Of a stretch of 64,000 nt of DNA, positions 41,422-52,877 are shown piece after piece. The position numbers and the translations under genes were made by a program. The notes beneath the pieces are model-generated. The model was given only the letters and a program-made list of their open reading frames with translations, was not told the origin of the DNA and searched no databases. The stretch's first letter is position 1. Every line of letters begins with the position of its first letter. Source of the DNA: Psychrobacter sp. NZS113 (lineage in GTDB: Bacteria; Pseudomonadota; Gammaproteobacteria; Pseudomonadales; Moraxellaceae); NCBI RefSeq assembly GCF_015864825.1, contig NZ_JADYWL010000001.1, positions 124,001-188,000 on the forward strand. The letters run 5' to 3'.

Positions 41422-42645
41422 TTAACCTACCACTGCGCCCATTTGGAAGATTGGCAAGTACATTGCAATCACCAAACCGCCGATTAATACCCCTAGGACC
41501 GACATAATTAGAGGCTCCATTAGGCTGGTCAACCCATCAACCGCATTATCAACTTCGTTTTCGTAATAGACAGCCACTTTATCGAGCATCTCTTCTAAGC
41601 TACCAGACTCTTCACCAATACCGACCATTTGAATGGCTAAGCTTGGGAAAAGGTTGGTTGAGCGTATGGAGAACTGCAATTGTTGGCCAGTGGATACATC
41701 ATTTTTGATTTGTTGAGTGGCGTTATAAAAGACAACATTATTGGTAGCGCCGGCAGTAGAGTCTAGAGCATCAATAAGCGGTACACCTGCAGCAAAGGTA
41801 GTTGATAACGTACGTGAAAAACGCGCAATAATTGCCTGATAAGCAATGTTGCCAAAGATTGGTGCTTTCAACGTAGCACGATCTAAAAAATCACGGAATT
41901 TTTTAGATCGTTTTTTGGCCTCTGAGAAACTAATGATTGTACCACCAATAATGATGATTAAAGCGAACCACCATGCTTGCATCCACTCGGACATGGCAAC
42001 CACCATTTGCGTGAATGCAGGCAGTTCTGCACCAAAAGATTCAAATAGTCCAGAAAATACGGGTACTACTTTAACTAGCAAAATAATAGTAACAATAATA
42101 GCAACCACAATAACGGCAATCGGATATTTCATGGCTTTTTTGATTTTTGCTTTGAGTAATTCACTTTTTTCTTTATAGGTCGCAACTCGTTCAAGCATGG
42201 TTTCAAGGGAACCTGACTGTTCACCCGAGTCGACCAAGGAACAAAATAGGTCATCAAAGTAGCGTGGATGGTTGCGTAATGCAGAGGCAAAAGTACCACC
42301 CGCTTCGATATCAGATTTTATCTTTAAGACCAGTTCTTTCATACTAGGATTATCAAGTGAGTCTGCGACAATCTCAAAAGATTGTGTCAGTGGTACACCT
42401 GCTTTCATCATCGTTGCTAATTGACGAGCAAAAATGGCGATATCGATAGCCTTAATAGACTTTTTGAAGGTATAAAGAGGCTTAGGTTTTTTCTTAATAC
42501 CTTTGACAGAGATGCCTTGTTTCCGCAAGGTTGCTTTCGCAAGCTCCAAACTACGACTAGTGGTTTCACCTTTCACTTTTTGTCCGCGTCGGTTCACCCC
42601 GTCATAGACAAAGTCTAACAGCATGTCGGTCTTCGCTTTTGCCAT
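41422..42645 (-). CDS. pilC: Type IV pilus inner-membrane platform protein PilC
   Basis: Polytopic platform protein on which PilB and PilT drive pilus assembly and retraction. The 407-aa protein contains two GspF-type domains (FARQLATMMKAGVPLTQSFE and FSRTLSTTFAAGVPLIDALD) and three transmembrane helices. ATG 42645 is chosen because GAGGG lies 8 nt upstream; the frame is open 13 codons further. Together with pilB and pilD it indicates type IV pili, used for twitching, adhesion or DNA uptake. Confidence 0.95.
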   Translation of the reverse strand: MAKAKTDMLLDFVYDGVNRRGQKVKGETTSRSLELAKATLRKQGISVKGIKKKPKPLYTFKKSIKAIDIAIFARQLATMMKAGVPLTQSFEIVADSLDNPSMKELVLKIKSDIEAGGTFASALRNHPRYFDDLFCSLVDSGEQSGSLETMLERVATYKEKSELLKAKIKKAMKYPIAVIVVAIIVTIILLVKVVPVFSGLFESFGAELPAFTQMVVAMSEWMQAWWFALIIIIGGTIISFSEAKKRSKKFRDFLDRATLKAPIFGNIAYQAIIARFSRTLSTTFAAGVPLIDALDSTAGATNNVVFYNATQQIKNDVSTGQQLQFSIRSTNLFPSLAIQMVGIGEESGSLEEMLDKVAVYYENEVDNAVDGLTSLMEPLIMSVLGVLIGGLVIAMYLPIFQMGAVVG

Positions 42646-42865
42646 GATACTACCCTCAAATATTGTCTGATATAGATATTGCAAAGATGTAAAACGATGC
42701 CTGACTCACTATTCAAAAACGGCATACTTTATTTTAACGCAAAAAACCAGTATATATCTGTTTTATATTTAAGTATATCTGGTAGGTAATATTGCTGGTT
42801 TATAAAAGTCTCAGCTAATGAACCCAAGACTTATGATAACTAGAATATTTAAGTGCTAAAAATAG

Positions 42866-44581
42866 CTATTCCGAGGTAACACGCATCATTTCTTGAATGC
42901 TGGTCACGCCTTGTAATACCTTTAAAATACCAGAGCGGCGTAAGTCTCGAAAACCATTTTTTATAGCGGCATCTTTGATATCTATCGCATTACCATCTTC
43001 CATGATAATTCGTGAAATATCTGGACTAACTTTCATTACCTCATAAACACCTACACGGCCTTTATAGCCTTCACGGCACTCATTACAGCCTACGGGCTCA
43101 TAAATGATATTGTCTGTATCATCTAAGTCTGTATCAGTAAAGCCGATCTCAAGTAGACTTTGTCTTGGAATATTAATAGGTTTTTTACAGTTTTTACATA
43201 AACGCCGTGCCAATCGCTGAGCAATGACTAGATTGACTGATGTTGCGATATTAAACGAAGCCACACCCATGTTACGCAATCGAGTCAATGTCTCGGGTGC
43301 TGAGTTAGTATGCAAAGTCGAGAGTACCATGTGGCCCGTTTGTGCTGCTTTAATTGCAATCTCAGCAGTTTCAAGGTCACGAATCTCACCAACCATTACA
43401 ATATCGGGATCTTGACGTAAAAAAGATTTGAGCGCATTGGCAAAAGTTAACCCTACTTTAGAATTGACGTTGACCTGATTGATACCTTCTAGGTTAATCT
43501 CGACTGGATCTTCAGCCGTGGAGATATTGGTTGCCCCAGTATTTAAAATATTGATACCTGTATAGAGAGAGACTGTTTTACCAGAGCCAGTAGGTCCCGT
43601 AATAAGTAACATGCCTTGTGGTTTATTAAGCGCTTCCAAAAACATCTCTTTTTGGTCGGGCTCATAGCCCAAAGCCTCAATACCGAGCATGGCAGATGAA
43701 GGATCTAAAATACGTAAGACAATTTTTTCGCCAAATAAGGTTGGTAAAGAGTTTACCCGAAAATCAATGGCCTTGTTTTTAGACAGTTTTAGTTTAATAC
43801 GTCCATCTTGCGGTACACGCCGCTCTGATATGTCCATTTGCGACATGACTTTTAAGCGTGCTGCAATTTTACCTGCCAACTGTACAGGAGGGTTAGCCAT
43901 GCTTTGCATCACACCATCGACACGAAATCGCACACGATATGTTTTTTCATATGGTTCAAAATGTAAGTCAGAGGCTCCCATTCTAATAGCATCAACCAGC
44001 ATCTTATTAACAAATTTTACAACAGGTGCTTCATCAACACTATCAGTGAGCTTAGTTTCCCCATCACTTTCATCATCTTCACCATCGTCAAATCCAACGT
44101 TCAAATCGCTGTCATTGAAGCTATCAAAATTTTGCATGGTATCAGCGTAAAGACTTTCAATACGCTTTTTTAGCTTATCTTCTTCAACGACGATAGTTTC
44201 GATAGACAGACGCGAATTAAAGGCAATGGCATCAATGGCATCGATACGAGTGGGGTCGCTTAGTGCAACAAATAATCGTTGACCTCGCTTAAATAGTGGC
44301 AAGGCATTAAATTTACGAACGATTTTTTCGTCTACTAAATCTTTTGGAACGACATCGTTGCTTAATGCATCAAGATCAAAGAGAGGGTCGCCAAATGCTT
44401 GTGATAGCATCTTAGCAAGATGATAAGCATCCGCTAGTTTGTGATCTACTAAATAAGATACTAGCCCTATTTGTTGCTGTTGCGACTCAGACTGTGCGGT
44501 TTTCATGTTTGCTTCGCTAACAATACCTTCGCTGATTAGCTGATGTGCTAAACCACCATACTTATTAGATGTGATAGACAT
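42866..44581 (-). CDS. pilB: Type IV pilus assembly ATPase PilB
   Basis: Hexameric extension motor. The 571-aa protein has an N-terminal MshEN-type domain, Walker A GPTGSGKTVSLYTG, the Asp box STAEDPVEI, Walker B DPDIVMVGEIRD, His box TGHMVLSTLHTNSA and a four-cysteine zinc motif (CKNC and CNEC). AAGGAG lies upstream of the ATG. It leads the pilB-pilC-pilD-coaE cluster; the 220 bp before pilC may hold a second promoter. Confidence 0.96.
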   Translation of the reverse strand: MSITSNKYGGLAHQLISEGIVSEANMKTAQSESQQQQIGLVSYLVDHKLADAYHLAKMLSQAFGDPLFDLDALSNDVVPKDLVDEKIVRKFNALPLFKRGQRLFVALSDPTRIDAIDAIAFNSRLSIETIVVEEDKLKKRIESLYADTMQNFDSFNDSDLNVGFDDGEDDESDGETKLTDSVDEAPVVKFVNKMLVDAIRMGASDLHFEPYEKTYRVRFRVDGVMQSMANPPVQLAGKIAARLKVMSQMDISERRVPQDGRIKLKLSKNKAIDFRVNSLPTLFGEKIVLRILDPSSAMLGIEALGYEPDQKEMFLEALNKPQGMLLITGPTGSGKTVSLYTGINILNTGATNISTAEDPVEINLEGINQVNVNSKVGLTFANALKSFLRQDPDIVMVGEIRDLETAEIAIKAAQTGHMVLSTLHTNSAPETLTRLRNMGVASFNIATSVNLVIAQRLARRLCKNCKKPINIPRQSLLEIGFTDTDLDDTDNIIYEPVGCNECREGYKGRVGVYEVMKVSPDISRIIMEDGNAIDIKDAAIKNGFRDLRRSGILKVLQGVTSIQEMMRVTSE

Positions 44582-45026
44582 TACGACCTCTCCTTGATAC
44601 CAAGTATTCTGTATATTTGCCTGAAATTTAGATACTATTTATAGTCTTTGACAGACACATTTTATCAGTCATCATTGCCCCTTGGGCTGTTGCTAATGAA
44701 AATTGATGAAAAGGTGTCTTTGTAAGAGGTTTAATAGATAGTTGTCTTTAATAGTATATGTCACCATCGGCTCAATACATCAGATGACTAATCATAGTCT
44801 TTTATATTTAGATGCAATAGTATAGAACTTTACTTTAGTTTAAAAACTTTATATAGAGTATTAAGCGACTAGCCCGTAAAAAACGTCACTTATAATAGTG
44901 TCGTTTTAGTATTTGCCTTAATAGCCTGTTTCTTTGCGGATAGCAGCATACTATAGCACTTGGAAATTATTTGTTATACTGGCGCGCATATCAGCCGAAT
45001 TGGCAGGAATACATGAGACAGGGTAG
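44582..45026. other. Divergent intergenic region pilB/tpiA
   Basis: Promoter region for both genes. TGTTATACT at about 44972-44980 is a plausible extended -10 for tpiA with no good -35. No other feature recognised. Confidence 0.4.
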
Positions 45027-45845
45027 ATGAGTATGAAAGCTTGGGTAATAGGTAATTGGAAACAAAATCCAGCCGCGAGTCACGAGGTCGATACGTTGTT
45101 AGAGAACTTATTGACAGCAATAGATAGTGGAGCAGAGGCTGGTACTGAGCTTTCAAATAGTCATTGCAACTTAATGGTGGCACCAAGCTGTATTCATTTA
45201 GCAGCTGTCAGTGCTCGTCTGAAAGGTACTCCTATATTGTGTGCTGCACAAAATATTAGTGCTCATAGTGCAAGTACTGGTGCATATACGGGTGATTGTT
45301 CTGCACAACAAGTGGCTGACACTGGTGCCATGTGGACATTGCTTGGTCATTCTGAGCGCCGTCAGTATCATCAAGAGTCTAATGAGTGCTTATTGCAAAA
45401 AATGAATCACGCATTAACGCAAGATCTGGGTGTGGTACTTTGTATCGGTGAAACCCAAACGCAATATGATGCGAAGCAAACGCTAGAAGTTATTGATGCC
45501 CAGTTATCAGTCATTAAAGACTTATTGGCCCAGCAACCAGATATAGCTGCTTCATTATCTGATCGTCTGATCATTGCTTATGAGCCTGTCTGGGCGATTG
45601 GTACGGGCAAAGTACCGACCGTGATGGAGGTCAGTAAAACTCATCAGCATATAAAGCAGACAGTTGCAGGTTTTGCGGATGGATTGAATGAAATGACTGT
45701 CTTATATGGTGGTAGTGTCAATGCCGATAATGCAGATAGCTTCGCTGCCGACTCTATGATCAATGGTGCATTGGTTGGCGGCGCTTCATTGAAAGCAGAG
45801 AGTTTTTTGGCGATTGCCAATGCATTTAGTCGTGCTAACACTTAG
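45027..45845 (+). CDS. tpiA: Triosephosphate isomerase
   Basis: Glycolytic/gluconeogenic isomerase. The 272-aa protein has GNWKQNP with the substrate Asn and Lys, catalytic His in LLGHSERR and catalytic Glu in [15 protein letters not shown], and the phosphate loop ALVGGASL near the end. It is about 15-20 residues longer than E. coli TpiA because of an insert near residue 30-45. It is followed by secG, the conserved tpiA-secG order. Confidence 0.96.
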   Translation: MSMKAWVIGNWKQNPAASHEVDTLLENLLTAIDSGAEAGTELSNSHCNLMVAPSCIHLAAVSARLKGTPILCAAQNISAHSASTGAYTGDCSAQQVADTGAMWTLLGHSERRQYHQESNECLLQKMNHALTQDLGVVLCIGETQTQYDAKQTLEVIDAQLSVIKDLLAQQPDIAASLSDRLIIAYEPVWAIGTGKVPTVMEVSKTHQHIKQTVAGFADGLNEMTVLYGGSVNADNADSFAADSMINGALVGGASLKAESFLAIANAFSRANT

Positions 45846-46049
45846 GCCTCAATATAGCCTTTATATATAAAGCTCACTATCTGTATGTAAAGTGTCTTTA
45901 TCAGTTGGCAAAAGTAGGTTTAACAGTGCCCTTGCAATCGTGTACAATGCGCCTTATTTATATAATCGATTTGGCGTGATTATACGTCCTACTAAACTTA
46001 AGATTTATTTTCTGTTATCAGTCGTCATTATGCGGCAAAAGAGGCCACC

Positions 46050-46358
46050 ATGTTTACGTTTATATTAGCCCTGCACATTATTGTGGCGATTGCCATGATC
46101 GGCTTGATTTTGATACAGCATGGTAAAGGGGCAGACGCTGGAGCTTCTTTTGGTGCTGGCTCGTCAGGTACCGTGTTTGGTGCAGCGGGCACTGCCAACT
46201 TTTTGACGCGCGCTACCGCTGTGTTGACGGTGATATTTTTTATCACTAGTATGACGCTTGCTGTTCATGCTCGTAAGCAAGCTGAAGATCAGTTTCGTCT
46301 AGATGCACCCGTTTCAGTACCACAAACACCGCGTCCTTTGACTCAAGACCCTGAGTAA
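46050..46358 (+). CDS. secG: Protein translocase subunit SecG
   Basis: Small subunit of the SecYEG channel. The 102-aa protein has two transmembrane helices around the conserved LIQHGKGADAGASFGAGSSG and TVFGAAGTANFLTRATA. AGAGG lies 8 nt before the ATG. The C-terminal tail is polar with several prolines. tRNA-Leu follows 142 bp downstream without a clear terminator between them. Confidence 0.95.
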   Translation: MFTFILALHIIVAIAMIGLILIQHGKGADAGASFGAGSSGTVFGAAGTANFLTRATAVLTVIFFITSMTLAVHARKQAEDQFRLDAPVSVPQTPRPLTQDPE

Positions 46359-46500
46359 GTATCTTTTAAACATGCAGCCCTTGCTATTTTGATGCGTTAG
46401 ATTTACAATGCGTTTCTGTTTTCAGAACTACCACTCTATGGATGCCTACCTTAAGCATCTTTTATAGTAGACTGGATATGAAGAAACAGAGTAGTAAAAT

Positions 46501-46584
46501 GCGATTGTGGTGGAATGGTAGACACGCCATCTTGAGGGGGTGGTGGCGCAAGCTGTGGGGGTTCAAGTCCCCCCAATCGCACCA
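46501..46584 (+). tRNA. tRNA-Leu (anticodon GAG)
   Basis: Acceptor GCGATTG pairs with CAATCGC, followed by an A discriminator and an encoded CCA. The anticodon stem CCATC/GGTGG holds the loop TTGAGGG, giving GAG. A class II variable arm (TGGCGCAAGCT) is present, and the T arm GGGGGTTCAAGTCCCCC is perfect. Confidence 0.95.
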
Positions 46585-46663
46585 AGTTTTATTACGCAGC
46601 ACAGCGTAAGGTTATGTTTTATAATCATCAATTGTTTTATTTGAAATTATTTTAAAATAAACG

Positions 46664-46692
46664 TTGACACTTCTATCAAACCTACCTATAAT
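46664..46692 (+). promoter_or_regulatory. Consensus sigma-70 promoter of tRNA-fMet
   Basis: Perfect TTGACA (46664-46669), 17-bp spacer and perfect TATAAT (46687-46692), ending 16 bp before the mature tRNA. This is the best promoter match I found in the window. Confidence 0.9.
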
Positions 46693-46708
46693 GTGCGTTC
46701 TAGATTGA

Positions 46709-46785
<77 letters not shown>

Positions 46786-47245
46786 CTTTTTATACTGATG
46801 TTTTGTACACTAAATTTGTCAGTAACGATTAGCCCACCATTATGTTTGTGGGTTTTTTTGTATCTGACTGTCAGCGTTATCGCGGTCTCTATCCTACTTA
46901 TGTTAAGCTCTAACTCTATAGAGTACGATAACATCTACTGTAGCTTGTCGTGACTCACCGTGATTAGAGTGATGCTTCTTAAGCACACTATCTTTATATT
47001 CCTCACTCTTTTATCGATAGTATTGCTTTATAAATAATAAAGGCATGTGTGGCTGAGCTTGATGTTTTTTATGCTTATCCCTATATAAAGGCATAGCGCA
47101 CAAACAATATGCTTGTGATTTAAAACAATATGATGACCGTGTCTCCTACTATATAAGTGCATACTACTAAGTAAGAGATGAATGAAAAATTCAATACGGT
47201 TTACTAAGTATGATAGATACGTGAATAGGAAAAGATAAATAGATT
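46786..47245 (+). other. tRNA-fMet to rimP intergenic region
   Basis: Contains the tRNA terminator (46831-46859) and then the rimP leader. I see no further gene or strong promoter. Confidence 0.4.
46831..46859 (+). terminator. Terminator after tRNA-fMet
   Basis: AGCCCAC and GTGGGTT with a 10-nt loop, followed by a run of T. Confidence 0.75.
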
Positions 47246-47746
47246 ATGAAGCTTTCGACTAAAGTTACAGAACTGACCAATATTATTGCCCCTGCCGTCG
47301 CTGCTTGCGATGTAGCACTATGGGGTATCGAGTTTGCACCACAAGGTAACCGCTCGTTATTACGCATTTATATTGAGGCATTGCCAGAAGAGCAAGCCCA
47401 AGATAAGCAAGTAACGATTGAAAACTGTGCTGCAGTAAATCATCAGGTAAGCGGTATTCTTGAAGTTCATGACCCGATTGCCGGTGAGTTTATTTTAGAA
47501 GTTTCTTCACCAGGTTTTGACCGCGCATTCTTCTCAGATGAGCAGATGCATGGCTATGTTGGTCAAACCGTTAGCTTACGCTTGATACAAGCAATTGGTG
47601 AAGGTGATCAAAAGCGTCGTAAAGCGACAGGTACTTTAGACAGTATCGACGCAACCTCGCTAAAATTGACATCAAGTGATGGTCAGCAGTTTGAGATTGC
47701 ACTGAGTAATATAGACAAAGCCAATTTGATTTACGAAGACGCATAA
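47246..47746 (+). CDS. rimP: Ribosome maturation factor RimP
   Basis: Needed for maturation of the 30S subunit. The 166-aa protein has the usual two-domain form: ALWGIEFAPQGNRSLLRIYIE, the acidic region TIENCAAVNHQVSGILE, EFILEVSSPGFDRAFF and a C-terminal SH3-like part with LTSSDGQQFEIALSNIDKANL. It leads the rimP-nusA-infB operon; the ribosome site is weak (AGGAAAAG is far from the ATG). Confidence 0.95.
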   Translation: MKLSTKVTELTNIIAPAVAACDVALWGIEFAPQGNRSLLRIYIEALPEEQAQDKQVTIENCAAVNHQVSGILEVHDPIAGEFILEVSSPGFDRAFFSDEQMHGYVGQTVSLRLIQAIGEGDQKRRKATGTLDSIDATSLKLTSSDGQQFEIALSNIDKANLIYEDA

Positions 47747-47915
47747 TCAGCTAGAGTATTCATCTTATGAATGTATCTAGTTTGATCTAATAAGCAGCTC
47801 ATTATAAATCAAGATTTGAATCTCCAAATAGCCTTATAGCTAATGGTGAAAATATAATATCAGTACATAAATTATAAAATTTAAGTCAATTAAAAAATGA
47901 TAGGACAGGTATAGC

Positions 47916-49400
47916 ATGAGTCGTGAAATCTTAACGGTAGTAGAAACTGTCAGTAATGAAAAGGGCTTAAATCCTGAAGATATCTTTGAAGCGATTGAAG
48001 ACGCTTTAGTGGTATCTACCAAGAAAAAAGTATACACCGAACAGCCAGAAGTGGAGGTACGGGTTGCCATCGATCGTGCAACTGGCGATTATGATACTTA
48101 TCGTTATTGGACAGTGGTTGCAGATGAAGACCATGAAATGCCTGCTTGTCAGCTAGCCATTACTGATCTTGATCAAGAAGAATGGTCGATTGGCGATATA
48201 AAAGAAGAGCAGATTGAATCGATTGAGTTCGGTCGTATTGCTGCCACGCAAGCGAAGCAAGTCATTATCCAAAAAATCCGTGAAGCTGAGCGCGCGCTAG
48301 TCGCTGACGCTTTTGAGCCACGTATTGGTGAGATGATGTATGGCGAAGTCAAAAAACAGACTCGCGATGGTTATATCATCGATTTGGGCGACAATGCTGA
48401 AGGTTACTTGTCACGTGATCAGATGTTGCCACGTGAGCAGCTACGTGCAAAGTCACGTATCAACGCTATTTTATATCATGTAAACCGTGAAAACCGCGGT
48501 GCACAGTTATTGCTCTCTCGTACTCATCCTGAAATGCTTTCAGCATTGATGCAAAAAGAAGTACCTGAGATTGCTGAACAAATTATTGAAATTCGCAACG
48601 TCGCGCGTTTGCCAGGTACTCGTGCTAAAATAGCAGTGAAGACCAATGACCATCGCATTGACCCTGTAGGTGCTTGTATCGGTATGCGTGGTACGCGTAT
48701 CCAAGCAGTACAGCAAGAGCTTGATGGTGAGCGTATTGATGTGGTGGTTTGGTCAGATGATCCTGCCCAATTTATCATTAGCTCTTTAGAGCCTGCCGAT
48801 GTTAGCAGTATTATTTTAGACGAAGATACTCAGACTGCTGATATTATCTTTAGCACTAACGATCAGTTAGCACGTGCTATTGGCTCACAAGGCCAAAACG
48901 TACGTTTGGCATCTGAATTGACAGGCTATAAGCTCAATATGATGCTAGAAGAAGAGTATCAGCAACGTCAACAAAACGAATCTAAAGCGTTTATCGAATT
49001 ATTCTATGAACGCCTAGAAGTGGATAAAGACTTAGCCCAAGCGCTTGTCGATATCGGCTTTACCAGTATTGAAGAAGTGGCTTACGTACCAGTTGAAACC
49101 TTCTATGATATCGAAGGTCTAGACGATGACGCGATTGAGATGATTCAAGAGCGTGCTAAAGAAGTGGTCATTGCTGATGAACTGGTCAAACAACAGAACA
49201 TGAAAGAGCCAAGTCAAGAGCTACAAGAGCTTGAAGGTATGACCGTTAGTTGGGCTTATAAAATGGCACAGCAAGACATCATTACCGTTGATGATTTGGC
49301 AGAACAAGCAGTCTTCGATCTCGAAGATATCGAAGGTTTAGACTCTGAAACCGCAGGAAAACTCATCATGAAAGCTCGGGAATCTTGGTTCAATGAATAA
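47916..49400 (+). CDS. nusA: Transcription termination/antitermination protein NusA
   Basis: RNA polymerase-bound factor for pausing, termination and antitermination. The 494-aa protein has the N-terminal polymerase-binding domain, S1 domain (about 135-200, GEVKKQTRDGYIIDLGDNAE), two KH domains (VGACIGMRGTRIQAVQQEL and AIGSQGQNVRLASELTGY) and two C-terminal acidic repeats as in E. coli. AGGACAGG precedes the ATG. It is followed by infB after 151 bp. Confidence 0.97.
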   Translation: MSREILTVVETVSNEKGLNPEDIFEAIEDALVVSTKKKVYTEQPEVEVRVAIDRATGDYDTYRYWTVVADEDHEMPACQLAITDLDQEEWSIGDIKEEQIESIEFGRIAATQAKQVIIQKIREAERALVADAFEPRIGEMMYGEVKKQTRDGYIIDLGDNAEGYLSRDQMLPREQLRAKSRINAILYHVNRENRGAQLLLSRTHPEMLSALMQKEVPEIAEQIIEIRNVARLPGTRAKIAVKTNDHRIDPVGACIGMRGTRIQAVQQELDGERIDVVVWSDDPAQFIISSLEPADVSSIILDEDTQTADIIFSTNDQLARAIGSQGQNVRLASELTGYKLNMMLEEEYQQRQQNESKAFIELFYERLEVDKDLAQALVDIGFTSIEEVAYVPVETFYDIEGLDDDAIEMIQERAKEVVIADELVKQQNMKEPSQELQELEGMTVSWAYKMAQQDIITVDDLAEQAVFDLEDIEGLDSETAGKLIMKARESWFNE

Positions 49401-49551
49401 GCGGTAACTGCATATCGCTGTCTTTTGGTGATATGCTATCGATAATAAAGTGCTGGTATGACTGCAACACAAATACCAGCCTTACCCCAATCATTTGTAG
49501 CCAACAACTGAATTGAACATATAGCAAATAATAGACAGTAGGTGATAATAA

Positions 49552-52275
49552 ATGGCAGATAAGACCGTCAAAGAACTGGCAGATATGGTAGGCAAAACTG
49601 CAAGTGCTGTAAAACAGCAATTAGTAGATGCTGGACTACCTGCTCGTGCAGAGGATGACCTAGTCTCAGAAGTTGAGCAAGAGAAATTGGTGACGTATTT
49701 AAAGCAAAGTCACGGTCAGCAAGAGAAGCGTCGTATTAGTCTCAAGTCTAAAACGACTAGCACTGCGCGCGTGACTGGCTCTTCGGGTAAATCTAAGAGC
49801 GTCAATGTTGAAGTACGTAAAAAGAAAGTATTCGAAAAGCCTGATCCAGAAAAGATGGCTGAAGAATTGGCTGCGCGTGAGCAAGCGATGATTGAGTCGC
49901 AAGAACGTGCTACTAAGGATGCTGAAGAGCGTGCTGCTACTAAGAAAAAATCTGAAGAACGTCAAGCAGCAACCTTAGCTGCGATGCGTGCAAGTTTGGG
50001 TTCTAGCAAAAAATCTGATGACAAGAACGACGATATTTCAACGTCAGTTGTTGTTAAGAAAGGCGGTAAAACGACTGTTGAAGTCAAGCCTAAAGAACAA
50101 CCGAAGAAAAAAGTCGCTGCTACGAAACCAAAAGTTGAAACAGCAGTAGAGCGTAAAGCTCGTGAAGCACGTGAAAAAGAAGAAGCACGTTTACGCGAAA
50201 TTGAAACAGAAACACGTCGTGTTCAAGCTGAAGAAGCGCAAAAGCGTACACTTGAGCAAATGCGTAAAATGGCTGGTAAATATACGGATCAGCCTGCTGC
50301 TGAAGTTCGTAAAGATGAGCCATTGGCTGAAGGTCTAGTCGGTGACGCATTAGAAGAATCATTTGAAAAAGAACGTCGCGAAATCAAGCGCGGTGCAAGC
50401 AGCACTGGTGCTCGTGGTCGTCGTCGTAAGAATCAAGATGAACGTGAGATCAAAAACCGTAAAAACGGTTTGCGCTCAACGCAAGCGTCACAGCATAAAT
50501 TTGAAAAACCTGTTGAAAAAATCGTTTATGACGTTGAGATCAGTGAGCAAATTACAGTAGCCGATCTTGCTCAGCGTATGGCAGTTAAAGCTCGCGAAGT
50601 GACCAAACTGCTTATGAAAATGGGTGAAATGGCTCGTGAGTCAGACACTATTGACCAAGCGACAGCAAGTCTACTTGTTGAAGAAATGGGTCACAACCCT
50701 GTTCCAGTCAGTGATACTAAAGTTGAAGATGACTTACAGTATGCGGTTGATGAACGTAGTAGCAACGTGCAAACGCGTCCACCAGTCGTAACCATCATGG
50801 GTCACGTCGACCATGGTAAGACGTCACTACTAGATAAAATTCGTGAAACGAAAGTTGCGAATGGTGAAGCTGGTGGTATTACACAGCATATCGGTGCTTA
50901 CCATGTAAAAACTGAGCGCGGTGTTATTACCTTCCTTGACACACCAGGTCACGCAGCCTTTAGTGCTATGCGTTCACGTGGTGCTCAGGCGACTGATATT
51001 GTTGTACTTGTCGTTGCAGCTGACGATGGTATGATGCCTCAAACGGCAGAAGCCATTGATCATGCACGTGCTGCTGGTACGCCGATTATTGTTGCTATTA
51101 ACAAAATGGATAAGCCAGGTGCTGATCCTGACCGCGTTCTTAATGAGTTGACGACGAAAGAAGTCGTATCAGAAGAATGGGGTGGTGATACACCAATGGC
51201 GCGTATCTCAGCCAAAACAGGCGAAGGTATCGACAACTTGCTAGAATTCATTAGCTTACAAGCTGAGCTAATGGAACTAGAAGCACCTGTAGATGGCGCT
51301 GCACAGGGTGTCGTTATTGAATCAAGACTTGAAAAAGGTCGTGGTCCTGTTGTTAGTGTCCTAGTTAAAAAAGGTACATTGAAGCAAGGCGACTTGGTTC
51401 TAGCTGGTGAGCATTATGGTAAAGTCCGTGCGCTAACAGATGAGCATGGTCAACGTATTCAATCAGCCGGTCCTTCTATCCCTGTAGAGATTTTAGGTCT
51501 GCCTGAAACGCCAGCCGCTGGTAGTGAATTCTTAGTCGTCACGGATGAGAAAAAAGCTCGTGAAGTTGCTGACTTTAGAACCAACCGTGAGCGTGAGCGT
51601 CAACTTGAACGTCAAAACGCCATGCGTTTAGAGAGTATGTTCGATCAGATGGAACAAGGCGATGTGTCATTCTTGAATATCGTATTGAAAACTGATGTTC
51701 GTGGTTCACTTGAAGCATTGCTTTCTGCACTAAATGAGTTGTCAACTGACGAAGTTAAAGTCAGAGTGATTAGTTCAGGCGTTGGTCCTATCTCTGAGTC
51801 TGACGTAACACTTGCAGAGTCTAGCGAAGCAGTATTACTAGGTTTCAACGTTCGTGCGGATGCTACAGCACGTCGTAAATCAGATTCTGCCAACATGGAT
51901 ATTCGCTACTATAGTGTTATCTATGGCTTGATTGACGATGTGAAATCAGCAATGAGCGGCATGCTTGCTCCTGAACATCGTGAGAAAATCCTTGGTGTTG
52001 CAGATGTCCGTGAAGTATTCCGCTCTAGTAAGTTCGGTGCGGCTGCTGGTTGTATGGTGGTTGAAGGTACAATCTATCGCAACAAACCTATCCGCGTATT
52101 GCGTGCTGATCAAGTTATCTTTACTGGTCAATTGCAATCATTGCGTCGTTACAAAGAAGACGTCAATGAAGTACGTACTGGTATGGAATGTGGCCTAGCG
52201 GTACGTGGTTACGATGTCGAAGCTGGTGATAAGATCGAAGTCTTCGAAATTCAAGAGTTCGCACGTACTATCTAA
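49552..52275 (+). CDS. infB: Translation initiation factor IF-2
   Basis: GTPase that places fMet-tRNA on the 30S subunit. The 907-aa protein has the IF2N domain at the start ([18 protein letters not shown]), a long highly charged Lys/Glu/Arg helical linker to about residue 320, a second IF2N-type domain and the G domain. The G domain has GHVDHGKT near residue 417, DTPGH and NKMD. Domains II-IV follow. AGGTGATAATAA gives a good ribosome site. The gene ends at a terminator placed before rbfA. Confidence 0.97.
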   Translation: MADKTVKELADMVGKTASAVKQQLVDAGLPARAEDDLVSEVEQEKLVTYLKQSHGQQEKRRISLKSKTTSTARVTGSSGKSKSVNVEVRKKKVFEKPDPEKMAEELAAREQAMIESQERATKDAEERAATKKKSEERQAATLAAMRASLGSSKKSDDKNDDISTSVVVKKGGKTTVEVKPKEQPKKKVAATKPKVETAVERKAREAREKEEARLREIETETRRVQAEEAQKRTLEQMRKMAGKYTDQPAAEVRKDEPLAEGLVGDALEESFEKERREIKRGASSTGARGRRRKNQDEREIKNRKNGLRSTQASQHKFEKPVEKIVYDVEISEQITVADLAQRMAVKAREVTKLLMKMGEMARESDTIDQATASLLVEEMGHNPVPVSDTKVEDDLQYAVDERSSNVQTRPPVVTIMGHVDHGKTSLLDKIRETKVANGEAGGITQHIGAYHVKTERGVITFLDTPGHAAFSAMRSRGAQATDIVVLVVAADDGMMPQTAEAIDHARAAGTPIIVAINKMDKPGADPDRVLNELTTKEVVSEEWGGDTPMARISAKTGEGIDNLLEFISLQAELMELEAPVDGAAQGVVIESRLEKGRGPVVSVLVKKGTLKQGDLVLAGEHYGKVRALTDEHGQRIQSAGPSIPVEILGLPETPAAGSEFLVVTDEKKAREVADFRTNRERERQLERQNAMRLESMFDQMEQGDVSFLNIVLKTDVRGSLEALLSALNELSTDEVKVRVISSGVGPISESDVTLAESSEAVLLGFNVRADATARRKSDSANMDIRYYSVIYGLIDDVKSAMSGMLAPEHREKILGVADVREVFRSSKFGAAAGCMVVEGTIYRNKPIRVLRADQVIFTGQLQSLRRYKEDVNEVRTGMECGLAVRGYDVEAGDKIEVFEIQEFARTI

Positions 52276-52363
52276 AGTCACTGTTCGATATAAAGGTTTC
52301 TAATAATGCAATACGCTTAATCCGCTGAGCATATTAGTATACCCTTCATATCTAGCTGTACTT

Positions 52364-52397
52364 AGGCCTAACAGGTACATCCTGCTAGGCCTTTTTT
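52364..52397 (+). terminator. Terminator/attenuator between infB and rbfA
   Basis: AGGCCTAACAGG pairs with CCTGCTAGGCCT (one mismatch), followed by a T-run. It lies inside an otherwise continuous operon, so it may only partly reduce rbfA-truB transcription. Confidence 0.8.
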
Positions 52398-52478
52398 AAT
52401 AAATATCAGCCCTTAAATGTATTAATAAGCAAATGGGCTAATCCATGACAATAAGCCCTACCAAATTAAGGTAATAAA

Positions 52479-52868
52479 ATGAACCAACGTTTACAACGCT
52501 TATCCGATCAAATTCAGCGTGAGCTTGCTGTCCTTATTCGTGATGAAGTTAATGACCCGCGCTTGACTGGTTTTGTCACTATTTCTAGTGTCAAGGTTAG
52601 CCCGGATTTAGGGTATGCCGATGTCTATGTCACTATCATGGAGCCTGGGCTCAATGATGCGATGACCAAGACCAATCACGAAGAGAGCGTCACCGTACTG
52701 AATAAAGCAGCGGGTTTCTTACGTACTGAGCTCAGTCACAGTTTAAAGACACGTACTACACCGCGCTTGCGTTTTCATTATGATGAAGTGACCGCTCGTG
52801 GTAATTATATGATGGATCTGATTAGCCAGGCCGTCACTAAGACAGAACAAAATGAGAATGACGAGTAA
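52479..52868 (+). CDS. rbfA: Ribosome-binding factor A
   Basis: KH-fold 30S maturation factor important at low temperature. The 129-aa protein has RLQRLSDQIQRELAVLIRDE, VNDPRLTGFVTISSVKVSPD and the closing TRTTPRLRFHYDE typical of RbfA. AAGG stands 8 nt upstream of the ATG. truB begins 9 bp after its stop. Confidence 0.96.
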   Translation: MNQRLQRLSDQIQRELAVLIRDEVNDPRLTGFVTISSVKVSPDLGYADVYVTIMEPGLNDAMTKTNHEESVTVLNKAAGFLRTELSHSLKTRTTPRLRFHYDEVTARGNYMMDLISQAVTKTEQNENDE

Positions 52869-52877
52869 TTTTATATT

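Noticed and set aside
43689..44150. 153-codon plus-strand frame inside pilB
   Set aside because: Antisense shadow of the PilB ATPase; no ribosome site and no family resemblance.
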